Below are positions 1 to 8,559 of a DNA stretch of 50,532 nt, one piece after another. The stretch is from JAVXNW01 sp036645575 (GTDB lineage Bacteria > Bacillota > Clostridia > Christensenellales > Aristaeellaceae): positions 1 through 50,532 of the forward strand of contig JAVXNW010000004.1 in the NCBI GenBank assembly GCA_036645575.1, given 5' to 3'. Each line of letters starts with the position of its first letter. Within the stretch, counting starts at the first letter, position 1. The notes under the pieces are model-generated. The model worked only from the letters and a program-made list of their open reading frames with translations. It was not told the origin of the DNA and made no database searches. Made by a program: the position numbers and the translations under genes.

Positions 1-345
1 TGCCGCTTCATTGCCGAGGGCTTTTATGGGCGGCATCTGCGCCGCGTGGGCAATCTGTACAAGCAAAAGCGCGCGCTGCTGCTTGTGCAGTTGGGTCAAA
101 TTCCCGGACTTCAAATCAGCGGCGCGGAGGCGGGCCTTCACTTTCTCGTGACGCTTCCCCGCCTGAGCGAGCAGGCGCTCGTCGCGCGCGCGGCGGCGCA
201 GGGCATCGCGCTCAACGGCCTGAGCCAATACGCCCACGCACGCGCCTGCCCCGCCTCGACCGTGGTCGTCGGCTACGCAGGCATGACCGACGCGCAGATA
301 TTGGACGCCTGCGCGCGCCTCGTCGCCGCGTGGACGAGTCAGTAG
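1..345 (+). CDS. MocR/GntR-type PLP-dependent aminotransferase-fold regulator, C-terminal fragment
   Basis: The reading frame is open from the first base and stops at 343-345, so only about 114 C-terminal residues are present. The segment RHLRRVGNLYKQKRALLL and the closing stretch with VVVGYAGMTDAQILDACARL match the small domain of the aminotransferase half of MocR regulators (PdxR/TauR group). These are fusions of a GntR winged helix to a type I aminotransferase fold and often control vitamin B6 or amino-acid genes. The DNA-binding half and the PLP lysine lie outside the window, so a free class I aminotransferase cannot be excluded, although the RHLRR-LY motif favours MocR. It converges with the Myb-like gene downstream. 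Confidence 0.75.
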   Translation, partial: CRFIAEGFYGRHLRRVGNLYKQKRALLLVQLGQIPGLQISGAEAGLHFLVTLPRLSEQALVARAAAQGIALNGLSQYAHARACPASTVVVGYAGMTDAQILDACARLVAAWTSQ

Positions 346-367
346 GGCGTCCCTCCCGGCATACACA

Positions 368-399
368 GATGGGGCGCGTCCCCCCGGGCGCGCCCCATC
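368..399. terminator. Hairpin between convergent genes
   Basis: An 11-bp perfect inverted repeat (GATGGGGCGCG at 368-378, CGCGCCCCATC at 389-399) with a 10-nt loop lies between the ends of two convergent genes. Neither side has a clear T-run, so it is a terminator by position and stem strength only. Confidence 0.5.
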
Positions 400-425
400 C
401 GTATCCCCCTGCCGCTGCGCCCGGT

Positions 426-1247
426 TCAGCGCAGTTCCTCGATCCGCTGCTCGATCAGGCCGATGCGCTCGGAGATCGACGCGCAGAACGCGTCCAGCTG
501 GCGCTCGCGCATCTGCTCGGACTGGCCAAGGAACTCCTTGAGCGCGGTGATCAGCCCCTGTGCGGACGTGGTCAAGCGGTCAATGGTCTGCTGCTTTTCG
601 TCAAGCGCGATCCGGTACAGGTCCAGCCGCACGCCCAGCCCCGAGCGGTTGTCCTTCTGCGCGTCGCCTACCGACTGCATGAGCTTGGTCAGCGTCTCGC
701 ACGCGCGCACCAGTTCCGCGTCGTCGCCCGCGCGGGCGCTCTCGTTGAGCCGGCCGCACGCCTGTGACAGCGTGACGCGCGGGCGATGGTTGACCTCGGG
801 CGCGCAGATGTCCACGCCCTCGGCGCGCAGCCGCTCGACCAATTCGCGCACAAACTCCGGGCGCGACTTGATGACCGAGCGATACTTGTTCTGAAAGCGC
901 AGCATCAGGCTGTGATCGCCGCCCGATATGCGCTGCAGGCAGCTCCTGACCGAATAGCCCTGCGCGGTCGCGCGGAGCACCTGCTCCATCAGCGTATCCA
1001 CCTCGTCCTGCGTGAAGGGCACAAAGCGCGCCGGACGCGCCTCGTCGCCCACCCGCTTTTGCACCTGCGCGTAGTAGTAATTGCGAATGGAGTTCGGACG
1101 CCGTCCCGTCTCGCGCGCAATGCGCTCAAAGACCGATTTCAGTGGCAATCCCTGTTGTTGCGCCTCGTCCGCGGTCTCCCACAGCAGATTGGCTTCGCCT
1201 TCAGACCAGCCCGCACGCCGGCCGCCCTGCATAATGGTTTGCTCCAT
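426..1247 (-). CDS. Myb/SANT-like DNA-binding protein with coiled-coil C-terminus
   Basis: This protein has 273 residues from ATG at 1247; the start was chosen because a GGAGGGGGA Shine-Dalgarno lies just upstream, while the longer frame has none. Residues about 12-65 form a SANT/Myb-like helix-turn-helix (W14, then R49-R50-PNSIRNYYY). A second similar repeat spans about 75-130 (FTQDEVDTLMEQV ... MLRFQNKYR). The last third, rich in Leu, Glu and Gln, looks like a coiled coil for oligomerisation. The arrangement resembles RsfA-like regulators of Firmicutes but the sequence is not close enough to name it. Target genes are unknown. It is monocistronic and divergent from the EamA gene. Confidence 0.65.
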   Translation of the reverse strand: MEQTIMQGGRRAGWSEGEANLLWETADEAQQQGLPLKSVFERIARETGRRPNSIRNYYYAQVQKRVGDEARPARFVPFTQDEVDTLMEQVLRATAQGYSVRSCLQRISGGDHSLMLRFQNKYRSVIKSRPEFVRELVERLRAEGVDICAPEVNHRPRVTLSQACGRLNESARAGDDAELVRACETLTKLMQSVGDAQKDNRSGLGVRLDLYRIALDEKQQTIDRLTTSAQGLITALKEFLGQSEQMRERQLDAFCASISERIGLIEQRIEELR

Positions 1248-1417
1248 GATGAAATCCCCCTCCTGAAAAAAGCTTGATGATACAGAGTATGCACGAGGGT
1301 GCTTCACAATATACTCACCCGAAAACTTTTGTTGCCTTTATCGCGTTTTTCGTCTGTGTAACCGCGCGAACCGGAAAAAAGCGCGCCCGACGCGCGGAAA
1401 TTCCCGCGCCGCGCGGG

Positions 1418-1446
1418 TTGACCGGCGCGGCAAAACGTGTTAATAT
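1418..1446 (+). promoter_or_regulatory. Sigma-70-type promoter of the EamA/kinase operon
   Basis: TTGACC at 1418-1423 and TAATAT at 1441-1446 are separated by exactly 17 nt, about 34 nt upstream of the chosen start codon. Confidence 0.6.
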
Positions 1447-1479
1447 GCTGAAAGCGTATTGAATGCGAGGCGAGTGGAC

Positions 1480-2340
1480 ATGTGGCTTTTGTTTGCGGTC
1501 GGTTCGGCTTTTTTTGCGGGCATCACGGCGATTTTGGCCAAGATTGGCATTCGAAACACCGATTCCAACGTGGCGACCGCCATCCGTACCATCATCGTGC
1601 TGGCCTTTTCGTGGCTGATGGTGTGGGTGGTCGGCTCGTTTCCAAGTATTCAAACCATCACGCCCAAGACGCTGCTCTTTTTGACGCTGTCCGGGCTTGC
1701 GACGGGCGGCTCGTGGCTGTGCTATTTTAAGGCGCTGCAACTGGGCGACGTCAACAAGGTCACGCCCATCGACAAGTCGAGCACCGTGCTCACGATGCTG
1801 CTCGCGTTTTTGCTGCTGGGCGAGCCATTGTCCGTCGCCAAGGGCATCGGCATGGTGCTGATCCTCGTGGGCACCTACCTCATGATCACCAAAAAAGAGG
1901 GCGTTCAGCCGAGCGTCGGGCGCGGCCACTGGTTCCTATTCGCCGCGCTGTCCGCCGTATTTGCCAGCCTCACCGCCATCCTCGGGAAATTGGGCATTGC
2001 GGGCGTCGAGTCCAATCTGGGCACGGCCATTCGCACCATCGTGGTGCTGGTGATGGCGTGGACCCTCGTGTTCGCGACCAAGAAGCAGGGCGAGATCAAG
2101 CAGATCGACCGGCGAAGCTGGCTGTTCATCTGCCTGTCCGGCATTACGACCGGGCTCAGTTGGCTGTGCTACTACCGCGCCTTGCAGGACGGACAGGCCA
2201 GCCTGGTCGTGCCGATCGACAAATTGAGCATCCTCGTGACGATCGCGCTGTCCTATTTCCTGCTCAAAGAAAAGATCTCTAAAAAGGCGCTTCTCGGGCT
2301 TGTGATCATCGTGGCGGGCACGCTCACGCTGCTTTTCTAG
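1480..2340 (+). CDS. EamA/DMT-family membrane transporter
   Basis: The protein has 286 residues; ATG 1480 was chosen over an in-frame TTG at 1459 because GAGGCG lies at the right distance. It is almost wholly hydrophobic, with about ten membrane helices formed by two homologous EamA halves. The halves repeat the same motif: WLCYFKALQLGDVNKVTPID in the first and WLCYYRALQDGQASLVVPID in the second. Family members export or import metabolites; the substrate cannot be read from the sequence. The kinase gene starts 44 nt downstream on the same strand, so the two are probably cotranscribed. Confidence 0.85.
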   Translation: MWLLFAVGSAFFAGITAILAKIGIRNTDSNVATAIRTIIVLAFSWLMVWVVGSFPSIQTITPKTLLFLTLSGLATGGSWLCYFKALQLGDVNKVTPIDKSSTVLTMLLAFLLLGEPLSVAKGIGMVLILVGTYLMITKKEGVQPSVGRGHWFLFAALSAVFASLTAILGKLGIAGVESNLGTAIRTIVVLVMAWTLVFATKKQGEIKQIDRRSWLFICLSGITTGLSWLCYYRALQDGQASLVVPIDKLSILVTIALSYFLLKEKISKKALLGLVIIVAGTLTLLF

Positions 2341-2384
2341 ATCAAACGAAGGCTCCCATCATTTTAAGGAGAGGACGATTTTTC

Positions 2385-3905
2385 ATGCAGTATATTTTAG
2401 CGCACGACCTGGGCACCTCCGGCAACAAGGCGACGCTTTTTGGCGAGGATGGGCGCTTGGTCGCCAGCACCGTGTTTTCCTACGGCACGCACTATTTCAA
2501 CGGAACCTGGGCGGAGCAGGACCCCGAGGACTGGTGGCGCGCGGTGTGCGAGACCAGCAAGGCGCTGCTCGCATCGACCGGCATTGCCCCGCAGGCGGTG
2601 GCGGCGGTCAGCTTCAGCGGGCAGATGATGGGCTGTCTGTGCGTGGATCGCGCGGGCACGCCGCTGCGCCCGTCGATCATCTGGGCCGACCAGCGCGCGC
2701 AGGCGCAGACCGCGGCGCTCGGCGCGCACATTCCGCTCAAGGACTATTACCATGCGGTGGGTCACCGCAACAGTGCCTCCTACGGCCTGCAAAAGCTGAT
2801 GTGGGTGCGCGACAACCAGCCGGAAATCTACAAAAAGACGTGGAAGGCGCTCAACGCCAAGGACTTTATCGTGTTCCGGCTGACCGGCAAGATGCTGACC
2901 GAGCCGTCTGACGCGTCCGGAAACGCGTGCGTCAACCTGCGGACGTTTGATTGGTCGCAAGAGATCCTGTCCTGCGCGGGCATTGGCCTTGACAAGTTTC
3001 CCGAGATCGTCCCCTCCACGCACGTGGCGGGCGGCGTGACGGAAGAAGCCGCGCGGGCGACCGGGCTTGTCGCGGGCACGCCCGTGGTGATGGGCGGCGG
3101 CGACGGCTGCTGCGCCAACGTCGGGGCAGGCTCGGTTCGGCCGGGCGCGGCGTTTAGCTACGTGGGCTCGTCTTCGTGGATCGCGACGACGAGCGCCGCG
3201 CCGGTGTTCGACGAGGAAATGCGCACGGTGACGTGGGCGCACCTGGTTCCCGGGCTGTACGCGCCCAACGGCACCATGCAGTCGGCGGGCGGCGCGTACA
3301 ACTGGCTCAAAAGCCAAATTTGCCTCAAGGAAACCGCCGACGCGGCGGCGCGCGGCATCAGCGCCTACGACCTGATCAACGCGGAAGTCGCGCAGAGCCC
3401 GGTCGGCGCAAACGGCGTGGTGTTTCTGCCCTACCTGCTGGGCGAGCGCTCGCCGCGCTGGAACAGCGAGGCGACAGCCGCATTTCTCGGGCTCAAGATG
3501 GAAAACGAGCGCAAGGACCTGTTGCGCAGCGTCCTTGAGGGCGTGACGATGAACCTCGCGATCATCCTTGACGTATTGCGCGCGCATGGCGCGATCACCG
3601 AACTGCTCGTGATCGGCGGCGGCGCAAAGGGCGCGGTGTGGCGTCAGATCATGGCGGACGTCTATGGCGCCAAGATCAAGGTGCCAAAGCTGCTTGAGGA
3701 GGCCACGTCGATGGGCGCGGCGGTGACCGGCGGCGTGGGCGTCGGGCTGTTCAAGGACTTTGACGCGATCGACCAGTTCATCGAAATCGACTGCGTGCAC
3801 GAGCCCGACGCCAAGGCGCACTTGGCCTATCAGCCGATCCGCGAGACGTTTGAACTGTGCTACCAGTCGCTGCTGCCCCTCTACGCGCACATGGCGCAAA
3901 AGTAG
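2385..3905 (+). CDS. xylB: FGGY-family carbohydrate kinase, xylulokinase-like
   Basis: The protein has 506 residues, the usual length for xylulokinase (about 480-520). The N-terminal ATPase-fold motif AHDLGTSGNKATLF is at residues 4-17, the sugar-site segment WAEQDPEDWW near 46, IIWADQRA near 105, and the C-terminal FGGY signature region GERSPRWN and GGGAKGAVWRQIMADVY follows. It would phosphorylate a ketopentose such as D-xylulose with ATP, feeding the pentose phosphate pathway. Other FGGY kinases (L-ribulose, L-fuculose, erythritol) share these motifs, so the sugar is not certain. It is the second gene after the EamA transporter and is followed by a strong terminator. Confidence 0.8.
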   Translation: MQYILAHDLGTSGNKATLFGEDGRLVASTVFSYGTHYFNGTWAEQDPEDWWRAVCETSKALLASTGIAPQAVAAVSFSGQMMGCLCVDRAGTPLRPSIIWADQRAQAQTAALGAHIPLKDYYHAVGHRNSASYGLQKLMWVRDNQPEIYKKTWKALNAKDFIVFRLTGKMLTEPSDASGNACVNLRTFDWSQEILSCAGIGLDKFPEIVPSTHVAGGVTEEAARATGLVAGTPVVMGGGDGCCANVGAGSVRPGAAFSYVGSSSWIATTSAAPVFDEEMRTVTWAHLVPGLYAPNGTMQSAGGAYNWLKSQICLKETADAAARGISAYDLINAEVAQSPVGANGVVFLPYLLGERSPRWNSEATAAFLGLKMENERKDLLRSVLEGVTMNLAIILDVLRAHGAITELLVIGGGAKGAVWRQIMADVYGAKIKVPKLLEEATSMGAAVTGGVGVGLFKDFDAIDQFIEIDCVHEPDAKAHLAYQPIRETFELCYQSLLPLYAHMAQK

Positions 3906-4026
3906 TTCCCCCGGCGCGGCAGGGCTTGAGCGCGGTTCCCCCGGCGCGCCGCATGGCGCGCGGACGCGCCGCGTTTGGCGCACGCGGGGTATATCGCCCC
4001 ATCTCGTCCTTGCGCTTTACAAAGCA

Positions 4027-4070
4027 GGGGCTGTCGCAGATTTTTTCTTCTGCGACAGCCCCTTTTATTT
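4027..4070 (+). terminator. Rho-independent terminator after the FGGY kinase
   Basis: A perfect 14-bp stem (GGGGCTGTCGCAGA at 4027-4040 with TCTGCGACAGCCCC at 4049-4062) and an 8-nt loop are followed by TTTTATTT on the plus strand. Confidence 0.85.
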
Positions 4071-4083
4071 CGTCCTTCGCTTG

Positions 4084-4108
4084 AAAAAACCGTGAACCCT
4101 CGGGTTCA
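4084..4108 (-). terminator. Terminator of the ATP synthase operon
   Basis: On the minus strand TGAACC-CGAG-GGTTCA (4108-4093) is followed by CGG and a run of six T (4090-4084), just past the atpC stop codon. The stem is short but the position and U-run fit. Confidence 0.65.
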
Positions 4109-4117
4109 GGCCTTGTG

Positions 4118-4534
4118 CTATCCGTTGACCTGGTTGCGGCTGGTGACGCGCAGGCGCACCATGGCGCGCGCGAGCATGTTCCGCGCCAGCGTGTACTCCT
4201 GCTTGCTGCGTTGACGCCTGAGCTGCTCCTGCGCGGCGCGCTTGTCGCGCTGTGCGCGCTTGATGTCAATCTCCCAAGGCCACTCGCAGGTCTGCAGCAT
4301 CACGAGCATCTCGTCGGGGAGAATGGTCGCAAACCCGCCCGATGCGGCCGCCCACTTTTTTTCGCCGCCCGCCATGGTGATGCGCAATTCGCTCGGAACC
4401 AGCGTCGCGACCATCGGCTCGTGCCCCGCCATGACGCAAAACTCGCCGTCGGGCGCCTCGAACACCAGCGCCTCAATCTCGTCTTCATAGAAGACATGCT
4501 CGGGCGTGACAATCGACAGCTTGAACGTCGCCAT
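4118..4534 (-). CDS. atpC: ATP synthase F1 epsilon subunit
   Basis: The 138-residue protein has the full epsilon layout. Residues 1-85 form the beta-sandwich (FKLSIVTPEHVFYEDEIEAL, then GEFCVMAGHEPMVATL), followed by a helical hairpin rich in Arg, Lys and Gln. It sits in the central stalk, couples gamma to the c-ring and can inhibit hydrolysis. It is the last gene of the operon; its ATG lies 2 nt after the atpD stop codon. Confidence 0.95.
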   Translation of the reverse strand: MATFKLSIVTPEHVFYEDEIEALVFEAPDGEFCVMAGHEPMVATLVPSELRITMAGGEKKWAAASGGFATILPDEMLVMLQTCEWPWEIDIKRAQRDKRAAQEQLRRQRSKQEYTLARNMLARAMVRLRVTSRNQVNG

Positions 4535-4536
4535 AA

Positions 4537-5928
4537 TTATTTGTCCTCCAGCGCGCGTGCCTTCCGGCGCACGTCTTCCAAGTCGCCCGCCATGAAGAAC
4601 GCCGCCTCGGGCAGGTCGTCGGCCTCGCCGTCCACAATCGCGCGAAACGACTCGATGGTGTCCTTGACCGGCACGTATTTGCCCGGAATGTTGGAAAACA
4701 CTTCCGCGACAAACATCGGCTGAGACAAAAAGCGCTGAATGCGCCGCGCGCGATGCACCGTCTGCCGATCCTCTTCGCTCAATTCATCCATGCCCAGGAT
4801 CGCAATGATGTCCTGCAGTTCGTGGTAGCGCTGCAAGGCCTCCTGCACGCGCATGGCAATGCCGTAGTGATCCTTGCCCACAATGGCGGGATCCAGGATG
4901 CGCGAAGAGGACTCGAGCGGGCTCACCGCCGGATAGATGCCCATCTCCGCAACCGCGCGGGAGAGCACGGTGGTCGCGTCCAGATGCGAGAAGATCGCCG
5001 CCGGCGCGGGGTCGGTCAGGTCGTCCGCAGGCACGTAGATCGCCTGCACGGAGGTGATCGAGCCATCCGCCGTGGAGGCAATCCGCTCCTCCAGCGCGCC
5101 CACTTCGGTCGCCAGCGTAGGCTGATAGCCGACGGCGGAAGGCATGCGCCCAAGCAGCGCCGACACTTCGCTTCCGGCCTGCACATAGCGGAAGATGTTG
5201 TCAATGAACAGCAGCACGTCCTGCTTTTTTACGTCGCGAAAGTACTCCGCCACCGTGAGCCCGGTCATCGCCACGCGCATGCGCGCCCCCGGCGGCTCAT
5301 TCATCTGGCCAAAGACCAGGGCGGTGTTTTTGATGACGCCCGACTGGTTCATCTCGTGCAGCAGGTCGTTTCCCTCGCGGCTGCGCTCGCCCACGCCGGT
5401 AAAGACCGAAAACCCGCCGTGCGCGGTCGCAATGTTGTGGATCAACTCCAAAATCAACACGGTCTTGCCCACGCCCGCGCCGCCAAACAGGCCGATCTTG
5501 CCGCCGCGCGCATAGGGCGCGAGCAGGTCGATCACCTTGATGCCGGTTTCAAAGACCACCGTCGCCGGATGCTGGCGCGCAAAGGAGGGCGCCGCGCGGT
5601 GGATCGGCAATTTCTCCGCATACTTGACGTCGCCCAGTCCGTCAATCGGGCGACCCAGCACGTCGATCGCGCGACCCAGCAATCCTTCCCCAACCGGGGC
5701 CATGATCGGTCCCTCGGTATCCTCCACGCGCATGCCGCGCGACAGGCCCTCGGTGGCCTCCAGGGCAATCAGGCGCACCATGCCGGGCAAGTGCTGCGAC
5801 ACCTCCGCCGCGACGCGGCCGCCTTCGCTCACGACATAGACCAGCGAATGGATTCTGGGCATATGTCCGTCGTCAAACCGCACGTCGAGCACCGGCCCGA
5901 CGATGCGCACGACCGTTCCTAACTTCAT
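4537..5928 (-). CDS. atpD: ATP synthase F1 beta subunit (catalytic)
   Basis: The protein is 463 residues, normal for beta. The P-loop GGAGVGKT, the catalytic segment GVGERSREGNDL, the Walker B FIDNIF and the loop AGSEVSALLGRMPSAVGYQP are all present, so the catalytic sites look intact. One small deviation is Tyr in IFRYVQAGS, where most bacteria have Phe. It assembles with alpha as the alpha3beta3 ring. The gene is between atpG (16 nt) and atpC (2 nt). Confidence 0.97.
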   Translation of the reverse strand: MKLGTVVRIVGPVLDVRFDDGHMPRIHSLVYVVSEGGRVAAEVSQHLPGMVRLIALEATEGLSRGMRVEDTEGPIMAPVGEGLLGRAIDVLGRPIDGLGDVKYAEKLPIHRAAPSFARQHPATVVFETGIKVIDLLAPYARGGKIGLFGGAGVGKTVLILELIHNIATAHGGFSVFTGVGERSREGNDLLHEMNQSGVIKNTALVFGQMNEPPGARMRVAMTGLTVAEYFRDVKKQDVLLFIDNIFRYVQAGSEVSALLGRMPSAVGYQPTLATEVGALEERIASTADGSITSVQAIYVPADDLTDPAPAAIFSHLDATTVLSRAVAEMGIYPAVSPLESSSRILDPAIVGKDHYGIAMRVQEALQRYHELQDIIAILGMDELSEEDRQTVHRARRIQRFLSQPMFVAEVFSNIPGKYVPVKDTIESFRAIVDGEADDLPEAAFFMAGDLEDVRRKARALEDK

Positions 5929-5944
5929 ACGATACGCGTCCTCC

Positions 5945-6814
5945 TTATTCCGCCATGGGGCTTCCCGAGATGATCTCGGAAATCTCCTGCGTGATCAGCG
6001 CCTGCCGCGCGTGGTTGAGCGTCAGCTTTAACTTCCCCTGCATCTCATTTGCGCTGCGTGTCGCCGCGTCCATGGCGGACATGCGCGCATACTGCTCGCT
6101 GGCGTAGGACTGAACCAGCGCCGAATAGAACAGGCCGACCAGGTAGTGCGGAATGATGGATTCCAGCACGTAGGCCGCCGACGGGTGATAGGTCAAGTCA
6201 AGCGTGGGCGCATGCAGCTCCTTCGCGTCCTCAAAATCGGCGCGCAATACCGGGAGCAACCGGAGCACGCGCGGCGTCAGCTGACCCACCTTTTCCTGCG
6301 TCGTGTACACGACATACACCTCGTCGAGCACCTTGCTTCGAAAGAGGGTGCGCAGATCCGACATGATGACGCGCACGTTTTGCAGGTTGGGATCCTGTAT
6401 GACGTGCTGATACTGCGTGTCCGGCTCCATGCCCTGACGGATAAAAAAATCACTTGCGACATGCCCGATCGTGAACAGCTTCTTGCACGTGCGCGTGCCG
6501 CCCTTGATCGTCTCAAGCGCCAGCTTGCACACATCCGCGTTGTACCCGCCGCACAGGCCCTGATCGCCCGCAATGACCACGTAGCCCGCCTTGATGCCGT
6601 GCTCGCGGTAGTAGGGGTTGGTCATGCCCGCCTGGGTGTTGTCCAAAATAAAACGGATGTCCGAGCGCGCGCGCTCAAAATAGCGCATGTTCATCGCGTG
6701 CATGTTCATCGCCTTGCTCATCTTGGATGAGGCGATCAGGTACATCGCGCGCGTGATCTTGCTCGTGTCCTCAATGGTCTTGATGTGTTGGCGAATCTCC
6801 GCGACCGAATTCAT
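5945..6814 (-). CDS. atpG: ATP synthase F1 gamma subunit
   Basis: From ATG at 6814 the protein has 289 residues. This start forms an ATGA overlap with the atpA stop codon and has GGAGG upstream; it begins MNSVAEIRQHIKTIEDTSKI, the conserved N-terminal helix of gamma. The C-terminal helix near SAMDAATRSANEMQGKLKLT (family signature AMxxAxxNA) is also recognisable. Gamma is the rotating shaft inside alpha3beta3. Translation is probably coupled to atpA. Confidence 0.95.
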   Translation of the reverse strand: MNSVAEIRQHIKTIEDTSKITRAMYLIASSKMSKAMNMHAMNMRYFERARSDIRFILDNTQAGMTNPYYREHGIKAGYVVIAGDQGLCGGYNADVCKLALETIKGGTRTCKKLFTIGHVASDFFIRQGMEPDTQYQHVIQDPNLQNVRVIMSDLRTLFRSKVLDEVYVVYTTQEKVGQLTPRVLRLLPVLRADFEDAKELHAPTLDLTYHPSAAYVLESIIPHYLVGLFYSALVQSYASEQYARMSAMDAATRSANEMQGKLKLTLNHARQALITQEISEIISGSPMAE

Positions 6815-8319
6815 AATCCGGCCTCCACAATCCATGCGGCAATGATCCGCCGAAACGTCTCCTCCACCTCCGGGGTGAGCTTTCCGCTCGACTCGGTCTC
6901 GCGCAGCGACATCGGGTAGTTGTTTTCGAGCAGTTCAGGCAATTCCCGCTTGAGCTTCTGCAATTTATCCACCGGCATGTCCTTGGGCAGCAATTTGCGC
7001 GTCACGACGTAGAGCATCGCCACCTGCACCGGCATGCTGAGCGGATGGCCGTTGGGCTGCTTGAGCATCTCGGTGAGCATTGCGCCGTATTCCAGCATGT
7101 CCTGCGTGGATTTATCCATATCGGAGGAAAACTGCGCAAACACCTGCATTTCGCGGTACTGCGCAAGTTCGAGGCGCAGTTGCCCGGCAACCGAGCGCAT
7201 GGCCTTTGTCTGCGCCGCGCCGCCTACGCGGCTGACCGACAGGCCGCCGTTGACCGCGGGACGCACGCCCGCGCGGAACAGGTCGGTATCCAGAAATATC
7301 TGACCGTCGGTGATTGAAATCACGTTGGTCGGAATGTAGGCCGAAATGTCGCCCGTCTGCGTCTCGACGATGGGCAGCGCCGTGAGCGAGCCTGCGCCCA
7401 ATTCATCCGACAGGTGCGCCGCGCGCTCAAGCAGGCGCGAGTGCAGGTAAAACACGTCACCGGGGTACGCCTCGCGTCCCGGTGGCCTGCGCAGCAACAG
7501 CGACATGGCGCGGTACGCGATCGCGTGGCGCGTCAAGTCGTCATAGACGATCAGCGCGTCCTCGCCCTTCATCATAAAGTACTCCGCCATCGCGCACCCG
7601 CAATAGGGCGCAATGTACTGCATCGTCGATGAGTCGCTCGCCGTCGCGCACACGATGGTCGTGTACGCAAGCGCGCCCGCCTCGCGCAATTGCTCGATCA
7701 GGTGCGCAACCGACGACGCCTTTTGCCCGATCGCCACATAGACGCAGGCGACGCCCTTGCCTTTTTGGTTGATGATCGTGTCAAGCGCGACCGCCGTCTT
7801 GCCGCTCTGGCGGTCTCCGATAATCAGTTCGCGCTGACCCCTACCGATGGCGACCATCGAGTCAACCGACAAAAGCCCGGTCTCCAGCGGCTTGTTGACC
7901 GGCTGGCGGTTCAAAATGCTGGGCGCGGGCGCTTCGATCGGGCGATATTCGTCCGCGTGGATCACGCCCGCCTCGTCGAGGGGCTGGCCGATGGGGTTCA
8001 CGACGCGACCCAGCAACTTCCGTCCGCAGGGCACCGAGAGCACCTGCCCCGTCCCAAAGCCGCGCATGCCGGACGAGACCGCCTCGTCGCCTTCGAGCAG
8101 CACCGCGCTGACCGAGTCCTCTTCAAGGTTCATGGTGATGGCAAAGCTGCCCGATTCAAATTCGATCAGCTCGCCGTTTTTGCATCCGTCAAGACCGGAT
8201 AGGCAGACGATGCCATCGCCGCAGGAGATCACCTCGCCCGCGCCGCGCACGTCCAGCTTTTTTTCGTAGTGATCGAGTCGGGCGCGCAGTTCCTGCCCAA
8301 CGGTTGACCAATCAAGCAT
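6811..8319 (-). CDS. atpA: ATP synthase F1 alpha subunit
   Basis: The protein has 502 residues from ATG 8319; GGAGG lies 6 nt upstream of this codon, whereas an in-frame ATG at 8325 abuts it. The P-loop GDRQSGKT, the region LIVYDDLTRHAIAYRAMSLL and LRRPPGREAYPGDVFYLHSR are diagnostic of alpha. The N-terminal segment of about 27 residues, which in other enzymes contacts the N-domain of delta, is kept at normal length. This matters because delta here lacks that domain. The gene start overlaps the end of atpH by 8 nt. Confidence 0.96.
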   Translation of the reverse strand: MLDWSTVGQELRARLDHYEKKLDVRGAGEVISCGDGIVCLSGLDGCKNGELIEFESGSFAITMNLEEDSVSAVLLEGDEAVSSGMRGFGTGQVLSVPCGRKLLGRVVNPIGQPLDEAGVIHADEYRPIEAPAPSILNRQPVNKPLETGLLSVDSMVAIGRGQRELIIGDRQSGKTAVALDTIINQKGKGVACVYVAIGQKASSVAHLIEQLREAGALAYTTIVCATASDSSTMQYIAPYCGCAMAEYFMMKGEDALIVYDDLTRHAIAYRAMSLLLRRPPGREAYPGDVFYLHSRLLERAAHLSDELGAGSLTALPIVETQTGDISAYIPTNVISITDGQIFLDTDLFRAGVRPAVNGGLSVSRVGGAAQTKAMRSVAGQLRLELAQYREMQVFAQFSSDMDKSTQDMLEYGAMLTEMLKQPNGHPLSMPVQVAMLYVVTRKLLPKDMPVDKLQKLKRELPELLENNYPMSLRETESSGKLTPEVEETFRRIIAAWIVEAGL

Positions 8320-8557
8320 GCGCATCCTCCTCTCCTTCGCCTGTCTCCAGCAGCCGCTTGACCGCGCCCAGGCGCGCCTTGAGGCTGCCGTCGTACATGC
8401 AGCCGTCAATCGTCACCCGAATGCCGCCCAGCAGCGACTTGTCTATCCGCTCTTCCAGTTCGATCGGCTCGCCCAGCATTCGGGCAAAGCACTCCTCGAC
8501 CGCCTCTTTGTCGCTTTTCGTCAGGTGAAACGGGGTGAGCAGCATTCCGTCCGCCAT
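8312..8557 (-). CDS. atpH: ATP synthase delta subunit, C-terminal domain only
   Basis: This 81-residue protein matches only the C-terminal part of F1 delta/OSCP (LEERIDKSLLGGIRVTIDG, then DGSLKARLGAVKRLL). Normal delta proteins are about 175-185 residues, with an N-terminal six-helix bundle that binds alpha at the top of F1. Here the atpF stop codon ends 2 nt before this ATG, so there is no room for the missing domain. The end of atpF (FLKKVA) is a normal b-subunit end, with no fusion. The frame is clean and the start lies exactly where the intergenic gap expects it, so a recent frameshift is unlikely. Confidence 0.85.
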   Translation of the reverse strand: MADGMLLTPFHLTKSDKEAVEECFARMLGEPIELEERIDKSLLGGIRVTIDGCMYDGSLKARLGAVKRLLETGEGEEDAHA

Positions 8558-8559
8558 TT

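Noticed and set aside
2397..3983. Long minus-strand open frame of 528 codons opposite the FGGY kinase gene
   Set aside because: It is Arg/His/Ala-rich without a domain, lacks a ribosome site and lies fully opposite a well-supported gene; a high-GC antisense shadow.
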